Source of the DNA: Labrenzia sp. VG12
GTDB lineage: Bacteria; Pseudomonadota; Alphaproteobacteria; Rhizobiales; Stappiaceae
Direction of reading: 5' to 3'
NCBI RefSeq assembly: GCF_002237595.1
Contig: NZ_CP022529.1
Coordinates: forward strand, 4,928,001 to 4,992,000
DNA: 64,000 nt
This document shows, piece after piece, positions 8,993 to 17,993 of this stretch. Position 1 is the first letter of the stretch. Each line of letters begins with the position of its first letter. The translations under genes and the position numbers were made by a program. The notes under the pieces are model-generated. The model saw only the letters and a program-made list of their open reading frames with translations, ran no database searches and was not told the origin of the DNA.

Positions 8993-9523
8993 CTATTGCC
9001 GATTTTGTCCTTCGACGATGGACAGCGTCAGCGCCGTGAGCATCTCTGCCGCTTCTTCCGTGGTCAGCGGCAGCGAACGCGCTGTGATCGAATAGCCTTC
9101 AAAAAACGGAATGAGCAAGGCTTGCAGCTGCTTGCGAACCTGCGCGTCAAGGCCGCCTGGAAAGGCGAAATCCGTCATTACATCGGAGAAGTTCCTGTAG
9201 TAGTCCATCAGGCATTGGTCGATCACGGTGTTTCTGCTGGAAATCGCCCAGATCTCGCGAAACGCACGGCACATGTCGGAAATTTCCTGGCCGTGGCTGA
9301 GACCGGTGCGAACAAGAAAACGGACCCGTTCTTCGGCAGTCGCAGCCTCGCTCTGCTGTGTCAGCGTCACCAGGCTCGCGGTGCATTCGTCGAAGTAGCG
9401 CGAAACCATTGCCGCTAGAACCTCATCCCGCGATGAAAAGTAATACTGCACATTGCTGAGCCGCATGCCGGCAGTTTCCGCGAGCTTGCGAAGCGTCAGA
9501 CCGGCATCCCCCGTTTCGATCAA
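8993..9523 (-). CDS. TetR family transcriptional regulator, N-terminus problematic
   Basis: A TetR-type repressor with the HTH core TLRKLAETAG / SNVQYYFSSRDEVL and a helical ligand domain. The coordinates use the only standard in-frame start, TTG at 9523. That start truncates helix 1: homologous sequence (KELLILDCALKLL) continues upstream in frame as far as base 9619. An ATG at 9640 with the right frame is followed after six codons by an amber codon (9622-9620). The gene therefore uses a non-standard start, is read through, or is a recent nonsense mutant. It is divergent from the NmrA-type gene, with twin operators between them that it probably binds. Confidence 0.75.
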   Translation of the reverse strand: MIETGDAGLTLRKLAETAGMRLSNVQYYFSSRDEVLAAMVSRYFDECTASLVTLTQQSEAATAEERVRFLVRTGLSHGQEISDMCRAFREIWAISSRNTVIDQCLMDYYRNFSDVMTDFAFPGGLDAQVRKQLQALLIPFFEGYSITARSLPLTTEEAAEMLTALTLSIVEGQNRQ

Positions 9524-9669
9524 CAGTTTCAGCGCGCAATCAAGGATCAGCAGTTCCTTGGGTGATCGGGCTTGGGCGGTAATAGGCTGTTCCTCTTCGA
9601 CTTTTCTGATTTTCAGCGACTATGGCTCTTTCTGTTTCATGGAACAAACAAAATAAGGGATTGACGATT

Positions 9670-9705
9670 TTGGTCAAGTGACCTAAATCTTGGTCAAGTG
9701 ACCAA
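9670..9705. promoter_or_regulatory. Twin palindromic operator for the TetR regulator
   Basis: Two copies of TTGGTCAAGTGACC start at 9670 and 9690, exactly 20 bases apart, about two helical turns. The right copy is a perfect palindrome (TTGGTCA-AG-TGACCAA, 9690-9705); the left copy has one mismatch at its end. A TTGACG hexamer at 9661-9666 just outside could be a -35 box for the rightward gene. The position between divergent genes and the half-site symmetry fit a TetR dimer pair; binding itself is inferred. Confidence 0.8.
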
Positions 9706-9725
9706 AGTATTGCAAGGAATTGAAC

Positions 9726-10544
9726 ATGAGTTCTGACATTCTCGTCATCGGGGCGACCGGCAAAACGGGCCGGCGCGTCACCCTTCGCCTCGAAGAGCGC
9801 GGCTTGCCGGTGCGCCACGGAACACGCCGAAGCGAAATTCCCTTCGATTGGGAAAGGCCCGAGAGCTGGACGGCGTCGCTGAGCGGGATCAAGACCGCCT
9901 ATGTCGCCTATTCACCCGATCTGGCTGTGCCCTCGGCACAGGCCGTCATTGCGGAGTTCGTTCGTGCCGCGGAAGAGAGCGGCCTGCGCCGGATCGTGCT
10001 GTTGTCGGAGCGCAACGAAGCGCGTGCGCAAGCTTGCGAAAAACTGCTGATGAACTCTTCGCTGGAATGGACAATCCTTCGGCCGAGCTGGTTCATGCAG
10101 AACTTCAGCGAGGGAGGTTTTCTCGACGGCGTGATGAGTGGGGAAGTGTCCGCCCCCGACTCCGGCTTTCCGGAACCTTGGGTTGATCTTGAAGACGTGG
10201 CAGACATCGCCGTCGCGGCGTTGCTGGAGGAAGGGCACACGGGAGAAGTCTATGAAATCACGGGGCCGGAGTTGCTGAAATGGCAGGAGGCGGTCTCTCA
10301 CATCACCGACGTCACGGGGCGAGACATCACCTACCGGACCGTTACCCCGAAGGAGTTCGAGAGCACCCTGATTGCCGAGGGATTTCCGCAAGGCGATGCC
10401 GAATTTGTCGCAACACTCGTGGCCGAGATCCTCGACGGCAAGAACGCCAGCACATCGGACGGACTTCAGCGCGCGCTCGGCCGCGAGCCTCGAAGCTTTG
10501 CCGACTTTGCCAGGCGCGCCCATGCCGAGGGCAGTTGGCAATAG
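9726..10544 (+). CDS. NmrA-like NAD(P)-binding protein
   Basis: A 272-residue atypical SDR of the NmrA/azoreductase-like group. The N-terminal nucleotide-binding motif is GATGKTG (about residues 8-14), followed by a Rossmann fold with no YxxxK catalytic pair. The segment WTILRPSWFMQNFSE is typical of the group, which includes NADP(H) sensors and quinone or azo reductases. The ATG at 9726 is preceded by AAGGAA. The gene is divergent from a TetR regulator, so it is probably induced by a small molecule that the repressor senses. Confidence 0.82.
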   Translation: MSSDILVIGATGKTGRRVTLRLEERGLPVRHGTRRSEIPFDWERPESWTASLSGIKTAYVAYSPDLAVPSAQAVIAEFVRAAEESGLRRIVLLSERNEARAQACEKLLMNSSLEWTILRPSWFMQNFSEGGFLDGVMSGEVSAPDSGFPEPWVDLEDVADIAVAALLEEGHTGEVYEITGPELLKWQEAVSHITDVTGRDITYRTVTPKEFESTLIAEGFPQGDAEFVATLVAEILDGKNASTSDGLQRALGREPRSFADFARRAHAEGSWQ

Positions 10545-10615
10545 AGCGGCGGGTCCGGGCGGGCGCGCGCGTCCACAGCTGCGCCAAGCCGTCAGGGAGG
10601 CAAGACAGGGCGAAC

Positions 10616-10643
10616 CCCGTGAAGGTCCAGGCACCTTCACGGG
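10616..10643. terminator. Bidirectional terminator hairpin
   Basis: A perfect 11-bp stem (CCCGTGAAGGT / ACCTTCACGGG) with a 6-base loop lies between two converging genes, the NmrA-type gene and the ABC exporter. The T-rich stretch CTTTCTCC follows on the plus strand. Confidence 0.75.
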
Positions 10644-10655
10644 ACGCTTTCTCCG

Positions 10656-12503
10656 TCAGGCCACCGCGGCCGGGTCCAGGAACCCGCCGGACTGGCGGTT
10701 CCAGAGCTGGGCATAGACCCCGCCCTTCTGCAGCAGGGCCTGGTGGGAGCCGGTTTCTATGATCCGGCCCTGATCCATGATGATCAGCCGGTCCATCGCG
10801 GCGATGGTCGACAGGCGGTGGGCAATGGCAATCACCGTCTTGTCCTTCATCAGATCGAACAGGCTCTCCTGAATGGCGGCCTCGACTTCCGAATCGAGCG
10901 CCGAGGTCGCCTCGTCCAGAACCAGGATCGGTGCGTCCTTCAGGAGCACGCGGGCAATGGCAATCCGCTGCCGCTGGCCGCCGGACAGCTTGACGCCCCG
11001 TTCGCCGACATGGGCGTCCAGACCGCGGCGGCCCCTGAAATCCTCCAGGTCCGGAATGAAGGACAAGGCATGGGCCTTTTCGGCCGCGCGCAAGGCCTCC
11101 TCCCGACTCGCCCCGGACCGGCCGTAGACGATGTTGTCCAGGACGGAGCGGTGCAGCAGGGAGGTGTCCTGGGTGACCATGCCGATCTGCGCCCTGAGGC
11201 TGTCCTGGGTGACACCGGCGATGTCCTGGCCGTCGATCAGGATGCGCCCGCCCTCAAGATCGTAGAAGCGCATCAGCAGGTTGACCAGGGTCGACTTGCC
11301 CGCACCGGAGCGGCCGACCAGGCCCACCTTCTCGCCGGGCGCAATCTGCAGCGACAGGTCCTCGATGACGCCCTTGTCCTTGCCGTAATGGAACCGGATC
11401 TTGTCAAAGATGATCTCGCCCCTGGAGACGGCAAGCGGTTTGGCGTCCTTGCGATCCACCAGCGTGTGGGGCTTCGAGATCGTCTGCATGCCCTCCTGGA
11501 CCGTTCCGACATTTTCGAAGATGTCGGTCGTGATCCACATGATCCAGGCCGACATGTTGACGATGCGCACCGACAGCGTGATCGCCAGCGTCAGTGACCC
11601 GACCGTGACCAGCCCGCTCTGCCACAGGCTGATCCCGAGCGCGCTCAGGGACGCGATGAAGATGCCGTTGACGATCCAGAGCAGGATGACCATTTGCGAG
11701 ATCGGCCGCAGGATGTCATGAAACTTCCGGGTATGGTCCTCCAGAGACGCGCGGGTATAGGCTTCCTCTTTCCGGCCGGCCGCAAACAGCTTCACGGTCA
11801 GGATGTTGGTGTAGCTGTCGACGATCCGCCCGGTCAGGCTCGACCGTGCTTCGGACATGACGGCCGAGCGGTCCTTGATTTTCGGGACGAAGTGAACCAG
11901 CAGCGCCACATAGACGACCAGCCAGCCGGCAAGCGGCAGGATCAGCCAGGCATCGACGCCAAGGAACAGGTAAATGGCCGCTGCCACATAGATCAGCACG
12001 AACCAGATGGCATCGATCAGGGAGACGACCGACCCGCGCAGGGAGGGGCCCGTCTGAATGATCTTGTTGGCAATCCGCCCGGCAAAATCATTGTTGAAGT
12101 AGGTCAGCGACTGACCGAGAACGTGTTTATGCGTCTGCCAGCGGATGAGGTTGGTCATGGCCGGTTCGATGATCTGGAACTTGATCATCGTGTGCCCGGC
12201 GCCGAACAGCGGACGCAGCAGCACGACCACCACCAGCATCCAGATCAGTTCGCCGCCGTGATCGGCCAGAAGTTGGTCGGGACCGGTCGTGTTCAGATAG
12301 TCGATGATCCGCCCGAGATACTCAAAGAGGGCGACTTCGATGATCGAGACGACAAACCCGAACGCCATCAGCCAGGCCAGAGGTTTCCAGATCTGGCGGA
12401 TGAAATGCCAGTAAAATGCATTCAGCTCCGAGGGCGGCGGCGTGCCGTCATGGGGCTTGAAGGGCGAGACAATGTTTTCAAGGTAAGAAAAGACCGTGTT
12501 CAT
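10656..12503 (-). CDS. ABC exporter, fused permease/ATPase
   Basis: A 615-residue type IV ABC half-exporter. An N-terminal six-helix membrane domain (about 30-330) is followed by a nucleotide-binding domain with Walker A GRSGAGKST, signature LSGGQRQR, Walker B ILVLDEATSALD and the switch His in AIAHRLST. The ATG at 12503 has GGAG upstream; an in-frame start 38 codons earlier has no such support. Homodimers of this class export lipids, peptides or drugs, and the sequence does not tell which. The gene is monocistronic and ends at a shared terminator. Confidence 0.87.
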   Translation of the reverse strand: MNTVFSYLENIVSPFKPHDGTPPPSELNAFYWHFIRQIWKPLAWLMAFGFVVSIIEVALFEYLGRIIDYLNTTGPDQLLADHGGELIWMLVVVVLLRPLFGAGHTMIKFQIIEPAMTNLIRWQTHKHVLGQSLTYFNNDFAGRIANKIIQTGPSLRGSVVSLIDAIWFVLIYVAAAIYLFLGVDAWLILPLAGWLVVYVALLVHFVPKIKDRSAVMSEARSSLTGRIVDSYTNILTVKLFAAGRKEEAYTRASLEDHTRKFHDILRPISQMVILLWIVNGIFIASLSALGISLWQSGLVTVGSLTLAITLSVRIVNMSAWIMWITTDIFENVGTVQEGMQTISKPHTLVDRKDAKPLAVSRGEIIFDKIRFHYGKDKGVIEDLSLQIAPGEKVGLVGRSGAGKSTLVNLLMRFYDLEGGRILIDGQDIAGVTQDSLRAQIGMVTQDTSLLHRSVLDNIVYGRSGASREEALRAAEKAHALSFIPDLEDFRGRRGLDAHVGERGVKLSGGQRQRIAIARVLLKDAPILVLDEATSALDSEVEAAIQESLFDLMKDKTVIAIAHRLSTIAAMDRLIIMDQGRIIETGSHQALLQKGGVYAQLWNRQSGGFLDPAAVA

Positions 12504-12968
12504 CGGTCCGGGCTCCGTTTGGCTGTGGGATTCGAAAAAGGGAATCGTACCGGCACGGAGAGGCTCAAAAAGAGTTCGGGTCGCGGGCGGTACGGATGAA
12601 AAGACTGATACCGACACGGGAACCGAAAATGGTCTGCGTGTCGGCCTAGTTTGGACCGAGTGGGCGCATAAGGATCTCTGGAGTTATGGTGGTACGTAGG
12701 TGCGAAGGCTGCCGGACGCGCCAAAGGTGGCTGTCATCCAGCCCTGTCACCCTAGCGTTTGAGCCGTTAGGATCAAGCCGAAAGTGCGGCGGACCGGAAC
12801 AACGGCTGCTGCACGTGTGAATTGTGCCACACCCGTTAGACAGCACCAGGCTGTGCCACGCGCAGGTGCTTAAGCCACACCCCATCGCGGGAAAGTGATT
12901 GGCTTTGGAAACGCCGGATCGGCTCCTATTTACTGCTGAAGTAGAGAGACCGGACCACGGGAGCGGCA
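12504..12968. other. Intergenic region between divergent genes
   Basis: This 465-base stretch separates the ABC exporter from the DUF3750 gene and must hold both promoters. No convincing coding frame, tRNA, hairpin terminator or repeat was seen. Short open frames here lack ribosome sites and family resemblance. Confidence 0.5.
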
Positions 12969-13709
12969 ATGCGGCGGATCTTGATCTGGACCACAGGTTT
13001 TTTGCTTTTCAATTTCGGGCTTGGCCTGTTTGTGGTGTTCGGAGGCATTCACACAGCCTCCGGGCATTGGAGCAGTGCCAGTCGGACGCCGCTCGGAATT
13101 GCACCTGATCCGCAGATTGAACGCCAGGCCATCATCCAGGTCTATGCCGCGCGGGCCTTCAGCTGGCGCGGCTATTTCGGCGTTCACAGCTGGATATCCA
13201 TCAAGCCGCCGGAGGCGGAGCATTTCACCACCTATGAAGTTGTCGGCTGGCGCGTTCGCCATGGCGGGCAGGCGGTGTCCGCTTCTCGCCGTGCACCGGA
13301 CAGCCGCTGGTTCGGCTCGGAGCCGCGATTGCTTGCCGAGTTTCGCGGGGAAGAGGCAGAAGTCGCCATTCCAAGACTGCTGGCGGCGATCCAGGACTAC
13401 CGCCACAACGATGAATACACGGTCTGGCCGGGTCCCAATTCGAACACCTTCATCGCCCATCTCGGCAGGGTTGCCCCTGAACTGAAGCTGGACCTGCCGC
13501 CAACTGCCGTCGGCAAGGATTTTCTCGACACGGGCCTCTGGGCCAGAGCCCCGAGCGGCACCGGTTATCAGCTTTCACTCTCCGGCCTTCTGGGCATTCT
13601 GGTGGCCTGGGAGGAAGGCCTGGAGATCAACCTGCTCGGACTGACCTATGGCGTCGATGTGAAGGATCTCTCGATCAAGCTGCCGATGGTCGGAAGGGTC
13701 GGGTTTTAG
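12969..13709 (+). CDS. DUF3750 family protein
   Basis: A 246-residue protein with an N-terminal membrane anchor (about 4-28), then a periplasmic-looking domain. It has the conserved features of DUF3750: FSWRGYFGVHSWI near residue 60, TTYEVVGWRV, WPGPNSNTF (about 155-163) and LPPTAVGKD. The His in VHSW and the Asn pair in GPNSNTF are candidate functional residues. Biochemical function of the family is unknown. GAGCGG precedes the ATG at 12969. No operon partner is evident. Confidence 0.78.
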   Translation: MRRILIWTTGFLLFNFGLGLFVVFGGIHTASGHWSSASRTPLGIAPDPQIERQAIIQVYAARAFSWRGYFGVHSWISIKPPEAEHFTTYEVVGWRVRHGGQAVSASRRAPDSRWFGSEPRLLAEFRGEEAEVAIPRLLAAIQDYRHNDEYTVWPGPNSNTFIAHLGRVAPELKLDLPPTAVGKDFLDTGLWARAPSGTGYQLSLSGLLGILVAWEEGLEINLLGLTYGVDVKDLSIKLPMVGRVGF

Positions 13710-13760
13710 CCGGCCATTGTCCGCGCCTTGAGGGTCCCGCACCCACCCGCCTGCTCGAGA

Positions 13761-14798
13761 TCAGCGCACGAGGTCCTTCGCATTTTGAAACGACGGTGCG
13801 GCGTCCTTGTTCAAGGTGTCGCGGATGGCCTCCCAGAGGTTGACGAATGCCTGTGACTTGGCGGCGTTGGTGGACATGATCTTCAGCGCTTCCGCATTGC
13901 CGACGAAATCGAAATGCCGGGCAAAGAAGGGCAGTTTGGCCGAGTAGTCGACCTGTTCTGCCTTGCGTTCGATTTCCTTGGCAATATGGTGCTGGGCGCC
14001 CAGTCCCCAGGTCACCAGGGCTTCGCCCTGATCGTTGAAAATATCCTGGACGCGCTTGTCGTATTCGCTCTTGTTGGTCCTGAGATAGGCGAGGACTTCC
14101 TTGCCGACCGGATCCATGGTCAACTCGTTATACCCCTTCTGGCACAGGCCGAATATCTGCGTTCCCGTCTGTGCTGAGATCTTTGTGGTTTGCCCGGCGA
14201 CGCTCGCGAGTTCCGGCGCCTTGGCAAGCATCTTCAGAACAGGGGACTTGTCGAAATGCGCAAACTTTTCCATCAGCCACTTGCTGGCGTCCTTGACGCC
14301 GGGCGGATTTTTGGGGCCGGGAGAGCCAAGAAAGGAAAACAGCACGGTGAAGAACACCGCCGAGCCCATGCCTTCGAAATTCATGGGTTTTTTCATGCCG
14401 AAATCCCCGGACATGCGGCGAATGAGCAAAACGCCGAACCCCGCCGACAAGCGCGCCAGAAAACCGCCCATTGCCTTGCCGGCGGTCCAGCCTTCGGCCC
14501 CCATGGAGGAAAACCCGGCCACCTTTGCAACGCCGTGCATGAACCCGCTGATGCGTGAGCCTTCTCCGCCCAGCATCACGAGACGACCACCTGCAGCAGT
14601 CGCAGCCCTTGTTCCGCTCAGCCAGGTGGCAGCCCCCATGGTGGCGGCCGCGAAAGCGGCCTGAATGCCGATTTCCTGGCAGATCGCCGATGCCGTCATG
14701 ACCCGATTGAAGTCCTTCAGGTCATCTTCAAACATTTTCAGGTTGCTTTTGTGCAGTTTGAGTTGGGCATCAATCTTTTGCTGAACGGTCCAAGCCAT
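13761..14798 (-). CDS. Uncharacterised protein with hydrophobic Ala/Gly-rich core
   Basis: A 345-residue protein that I do not recognise. Residues 1-35 form a charged helical segment, and the region of about 40-130 is rich in Ala and Gly with several hydrophobic stretches. A soluble, charged C-terminal half with helical character follows (HHIAKEIERKAEQ, LPFFARHFDF). The start at 14798 is chosen because GAGGCGG precedes it; an in-frame ATG at 14840 has no ribosome site. It is divergent from another orphan gene (14990). The amphipathic plus hydrophobic make-up would suit a membrane-active or secreted effector, but that is speculation. Confidence 0.55.
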   Translation of the reverse strand: MAWTVQQKIDAQLKLHKSNLKMFEDDLKDFNRVMTASAICQEIGIQAAFAAATMGAATWLSGTRAATAAGGRLVMLGGEGSRISGFMHGVAKVAGFSSMGAEGWTAGKAMGGFLARLSAGFGVLLIRRMSGDFGMKKPMNFEGMGSAVFFTVLFSFLGSPGPKNPPGVKDASKWLMEKFAHFDKSPVLKMLAKAPELASVAGQTTKISAQTGTQIFGLCQKGYNELTMDPVGKEVLAYLRTNKSEYDKRVQDIFNDQGEALVTWGLGAQHHIAKEIERKAEQVDYSAKLPFFARHFDFVGNAEALKIMSTNAAKSQAFVNLWEAIRDTLNKDAAPSFQNAKDLVR

Positions 14799-14989
14799 AA
14801 TTTTTGCCGCCTCATAAAGTCTTCGAGCGCAATCATTCAAATGTTTATTCAGGATAGCCGGTTTCCAAAAGTGACGCTAGGTCATTCAGGCCTGCATGGA
14901 CCCGGATTTGAAGACAAGGCGAGTTTGTCCGGAAATACAATTTTAAGGCGCCTCTGTTAACTCTTGCAATTATTTCGGGGAGTTTTGCA

Positions 14990-15706
14990 ATGTTTGGAAA
15001 ACGTAAGGTAAGACCTGGCGCGCCGCTTTCTGAGCCGGGGACAAGTCCCTTCACACGCACCGCGCCGGACGCGGACGGCGTGTTCCGCGCCATTCCGAAG
15101 GAAATGTGGGAGGGCGAGCATGGGACTATGCTGCGTGAACTGGGATTTCAGCCGGATGATCCGAGCAACATGCTGCCGCAGAACCCGGGTCTTCTCGAAG
15201 CCAGAGCCGATCAGGCGCATGAGGCACAGAAGCGGTTCATGGCAGAAATCAATGAGAGCCTTCAGGGGCAGCTTCCGGGCGTAACGGTTGTGCCCTGGGC
15301 GATGATCCCCTGGAGTGTCTGGGAAGGAAGGGTGGCTCTTTTTCTGACCATTTCCTGCAAGATGTTTCCCGCCGAACCCTGGAACATGTTCCTGATGCCG
15401 GCGGATGACCGCAGCGCCGAAGCCCTCGGCTGGCAGGTCCATCCATACCGCGAGATCCCGGGGCTGAAGGAAACCTGTACGAGGTTGCTCCTGGAACTTG
15501 CCGACGAGCATCAGGCTGTCTTTGAAGCGACGGGGAAGCGGCTCGAAGCCGGTGATGTGTCCGCTCTGGAAAGCTACCAACACTCTTCGCAAAGTGCCCG
15601 GGCGAATGTCATCAAGCTGGCACGATACCTGGCAGCCGATCTTTTCGGTCAGCAGAGCTTTGACCGTCACCGTGCGGTTTTCGGCAAAAACCTGGGTTGG
15701 GACTAG
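14990..15706 (+). CDS. Uncharacterised soluble protein
   Basis: A 238-residue protein with no signal peptide or membrane segment and no family I can name. Trp-rich motifs stand out in the middle (PWAMIPWSVWEGR, PAEPWNMFLMP), followed by a helical C-terminus ending in NLGWD. A GGGGAG ribosome site lies eight bases before the ATG, so translation looks real. It is transcribed divergently from the unknown gene at 13761-14798, and its stop codon overlaps the 3' end of the cyclase gene on the other strand by four bases. The divergent pair may work together. Confidence 0.55.
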   Translation: MFGKRKVRPGAPLSEPGTSPFTRTAPDADGVFRAIPKEMWEGEHGTMLRELGFQPDDPSNMLPQNPGLLEARADQAHEAQKRFMAEINESLQGQLPGVTVVPWAMIPWSVWEGRVALFLTISCKMFPAEPWNMFLMPADDRSAEALGWQVHPYREIPGLKETCTRLLLELADEHQAVFEATGKRLEAGDVSALESYQHSSQSARANVIKLARYLAADLFGQQSFDRHRAVFGKNLGWD

Positions 15707-16872
15707 GTCGCTGTCTGCAATGTCGGTTGAACCGGTGCAAACACTTCCACCGGTTCGGCGACGCCTTTCAGTCTGTGTCGCCCTTTGGACAGCCACGTCA
15801 GGGACGAGGCATTGACGAAGTCTGCCGACGCCAGAAGCGGATGATCAAGGAGGGCACACAGGCTTTCGATGCGGCTGGCCAGATTGACCGACGCGCCGAT
15901 CACCGTGAAATCGAGCCGTGTGCCACCGCCGATGTTGCCGTAAAAGACCCGACCGGGATGAAGGGCAACGCCGAAGGAAAGACCACGTTCGAGCGGGGCC
16001 GATTGCAGAAGCTGCAAGGCTGCCGTTTCCGCCCGATGAACGGCGGAGTGAAGGTCGCCGTCAAAGGGAAAAATCGCAAGCACGGCATCGCCGATGAATT
16101 TCAGCACCTCGCCGGACTGGGCCTCGATGGCATCAGTGACGGCGCCGAAATAGCTGTTCAGAAGCTGCAGGAGATCTGCTTCGCTGCGCGACTGCGCCAG
16201 TGAGGTGAAGCCGCGCAGGTCGGAGAACCAGATCACCGCATCGATCGGACTGCCGTCGCCGCGGGCAATTTCGCCGTTCAGGACCCTGAGGCCCGCGCGG
16301 GTGCCGACATAGGTTTCCATGAGCGTTTTGGCGGTGTTGCGGGCGATATGACCTTCAAACACCAGTGTGAGGGCGGGCAATGTCGTTCGAACCAGGTCCA
16401 ACTGACCGTTGTCGAAACCCGCCGGCGATTTTGTCGCCAGTGTCAGCACCTTGAAGGTTCCGTCTGAGAATTCCAGCGGCAGCGCCTCATACTGATGATA
16501 GTCCTCACTCCATAGGTCTTCTCCGATCGGAAAACGGCCCCGCTCCTCCGGTAGGTCGAGCCGCAATGACGTGGCTTCACCTTGCGTGTAGATCCGCTGG
16601 ATCGGGCTCGCCTCAAGAAGTTTCAGTTGCTCGGGCGAATAGATGAACCAGCGCTGCTCGGAGCCTGTTTCCAGTTCCCAGAATACGAAGGAGGACCGGG
16701 CGACCGGGTGCAGGATCGGCGCGCCGAGGGTTGACCTGTCGACTTGAAGTCCTGCCTCACGCAGTTTCGCGCTGTATCTTTCCAGTAGCGCAGCCGGTGA
16801 AGCCAGTCGTGGCCCTTCGCGCATCAGCCAGGAGAGGATATCCTGGACGTCCAAGGTGGCAGATGGCGGCAC
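15703..16872 (-). CDS. Class III adenylate/guanylate cyclase-type protein
   Basis: A 389-residue protein. The N-terminal half (about 1-195) looks like a sensory domain of the type found before bacterial cyclases. The C-terminal cyclase homology domain (about 200-375) has the first metal Asp in WFSDLRGFTSL, the second in FIGDAVLAIFP, and the segment FTVIGASVNLASRIE. It probably makes cAMP in the cytoplasm; the purine-specifying residues were not resolved by eye. The start is GTG with AGGA upstream. Its 3' end overlaps the converging gene by four bases. Confidence 0.82.
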   Translation of the reverse strand: MPPSATLDVQDILSWLMREGPRLASPAALLERYSAKLREAGLQVDRSTLGAPILHPVARSSFVFWELETGSEQRWFIYSPEQLKLLEASPIQRIYTQGEATSLRLDLPEERGRFPIGEDLWSEDYHQYEALPLEFSDGTFKVLTLATKSPAGFDNGQLDLVRTTLPALTLVFEGHIARNTAKTLMETYVGTRAGLRVLNGEIARGDGSPIDAVIWFSDLRGFTSLAQSRSEADLLQLLNSYFGAVTDAIEAQSGEVLKFIGDAVLAIFPFDGDLHSAVHRAETAALQLLQSAPLERGLSFGVALHPGRVFYGNIGGGTRLDFTVIGASVNLASRIESLCALLDHPLLASADFVNASSLTWLSKGRHRLKGVAEPVEVFAPVQPTLQTAT

Positions 16873-16943
16873 ATCAGGTCCTGTGTCCGGTGTCGGGGAC
16901 TACAGGGTGCCTGAAAACGATCAGGCGGTCCATTCGACTGTTC

Positions 16944-17993
16944 CTACCTCAGCCCCTCATTGATGCTGTTCAGCACCCGGCTGCCGGGGCAGAGCTCGTC
17001 CTTGCCGAGGCTGTTGAGCGGTTTGGTGGCCAGGTTGAGCGTGTGGTTGAGGTCCTGGGATTCCGGGTCCAGATAGAACAGCCCTGTCAGCACCTTGCCC
17101 TGGCTATGCGCGGTCTGGAGCGTCATCAGGGCGTCTTCGCGGCTGTCGGCGCGCTGGTCCTCGCGCGCCTTGTGCAGGTTAATGATCGACCCGTCATGGA
17201 GGGTAACCGCCTGGCTGGTGCCTTCCTTGTACTGGGTCCGGATTTCCTCGCGCATCGGCACGAAGTCCACCGGCATCGCTTCCAGGTTCTCCCGGGTCGC
17301 TGCGTAGCTCTTGGTGGAGCCGACATTGTTGGCGAAGGTCACGCAGGGCGACACCACGTCGATAAAGGCAAAGCCGCGATGGGCCATGGCGGCGCGGACC
17401 AGCGGCACAAGCTGTTCCTTGTCGCCGGAAAAGCTGCGCGCGACGAAACTGGCGCCCTGCAGCACGGCAAGCGAGGCGAGATCAATGCCGTCGAAAAGAT
17501 TGGTCACCCCGGATTTGCCCACAGAGCCCAGATCGGCGGTGGCGCTGTCCTGTCCCTTGGTGAGACCGTAACAGCCGTTATTGGCGACGATATAGGTCAT
17601 GTTGACGTTGCGCCGGATCAGATGCAGGAACTGGCCCATGCCGATGGAGGCCGTGTCACCGTCGCCGGAGACACCGAGATAGATCAGGTCCCGATTGGCG
17701 ACACTTGCTCCTGTCGCGACCGAAGGCATGCGCCCATGCACGGAGTTGAAGCCGTGGCTCTTGCCGAGGAAGTAGGTCGGCATCTTTGACGAACAGCCGA
17801 TGCCGGAGAGCTTGGCGATCCTGTGCGGAGGAATGGCGGAGAGGTAACAGGCATTGCGGATGGCCGCGGAAATGCTGTCATGGCCGCAGCCGGCACAGAG
17901 CGTGGAAATCGAACCGTCATAATCGGTGACCGTATAACCAAGTTCGTTCTTCGGCAGGCTCGGATGCTGGAACTTCGGCTTGTAGTAAGACAT
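16944..17993 (-). CDS. 2-oxoacid:ferredoxin oxidoreductase, beta subunit
   Basis: A 349-residue TPP-binding beta subunit, the last gene of a three-gene operon. Cysteines for the iron-sulphur cluster are in LCAGCGHDS and GIGCSSK. The TPP motif is SGDGDTASIG followed by NNGCYGLTKGQ, and a further Cys occurs in SPCVTF. It pairs with the alpha/gamma fusion subunit upstream to decarboxylate a 2-oxoacid oxidatively to an acyl-CoA while reducing ferredoxin; 2-oxoglutarate or pyruvate are the usual substrates. ATG at 17993 overlaps the preceding stop (ATGA). Confidence 0.87.
   Translation of the reverse strand: MSYYKPKFQHPSLPKNELGYTVTDYDGSISTLCAGCGHDSISAAIRNACYLSAIPPHRIAKLSGIGCSSKMPTYFLGKSHGFNSVHGRMPSVATGASVANRDLIYLGVSGDGDTASIGMGQFLHLIRRNVNMTYIVANNGCYGLTKGQDSATADLGSVGKSGVTNLFDGIDLASLAVLQGASFVARSFSGDKEQLVPLVRAAMAHRGFAFIDVVSPCVTFANNVGSTKSYAATRENLEAMPVDFVPMREEIRTQYKEGTSQAVTLHDGSIINLHKAREDQRADSREDALMTLQTAHSQGKVLTGLFYLDPESQDLNHTLNLATKPLNSLGKDELCPGSRVLNSINEGLR

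Noticed and set aside
12646..12969. Short open frame in the gap before the DUF3750 gene
   Set aside because: No ribosome site, no hydrophobic or domain pattern, and it spans the probable promoter of the next gene.
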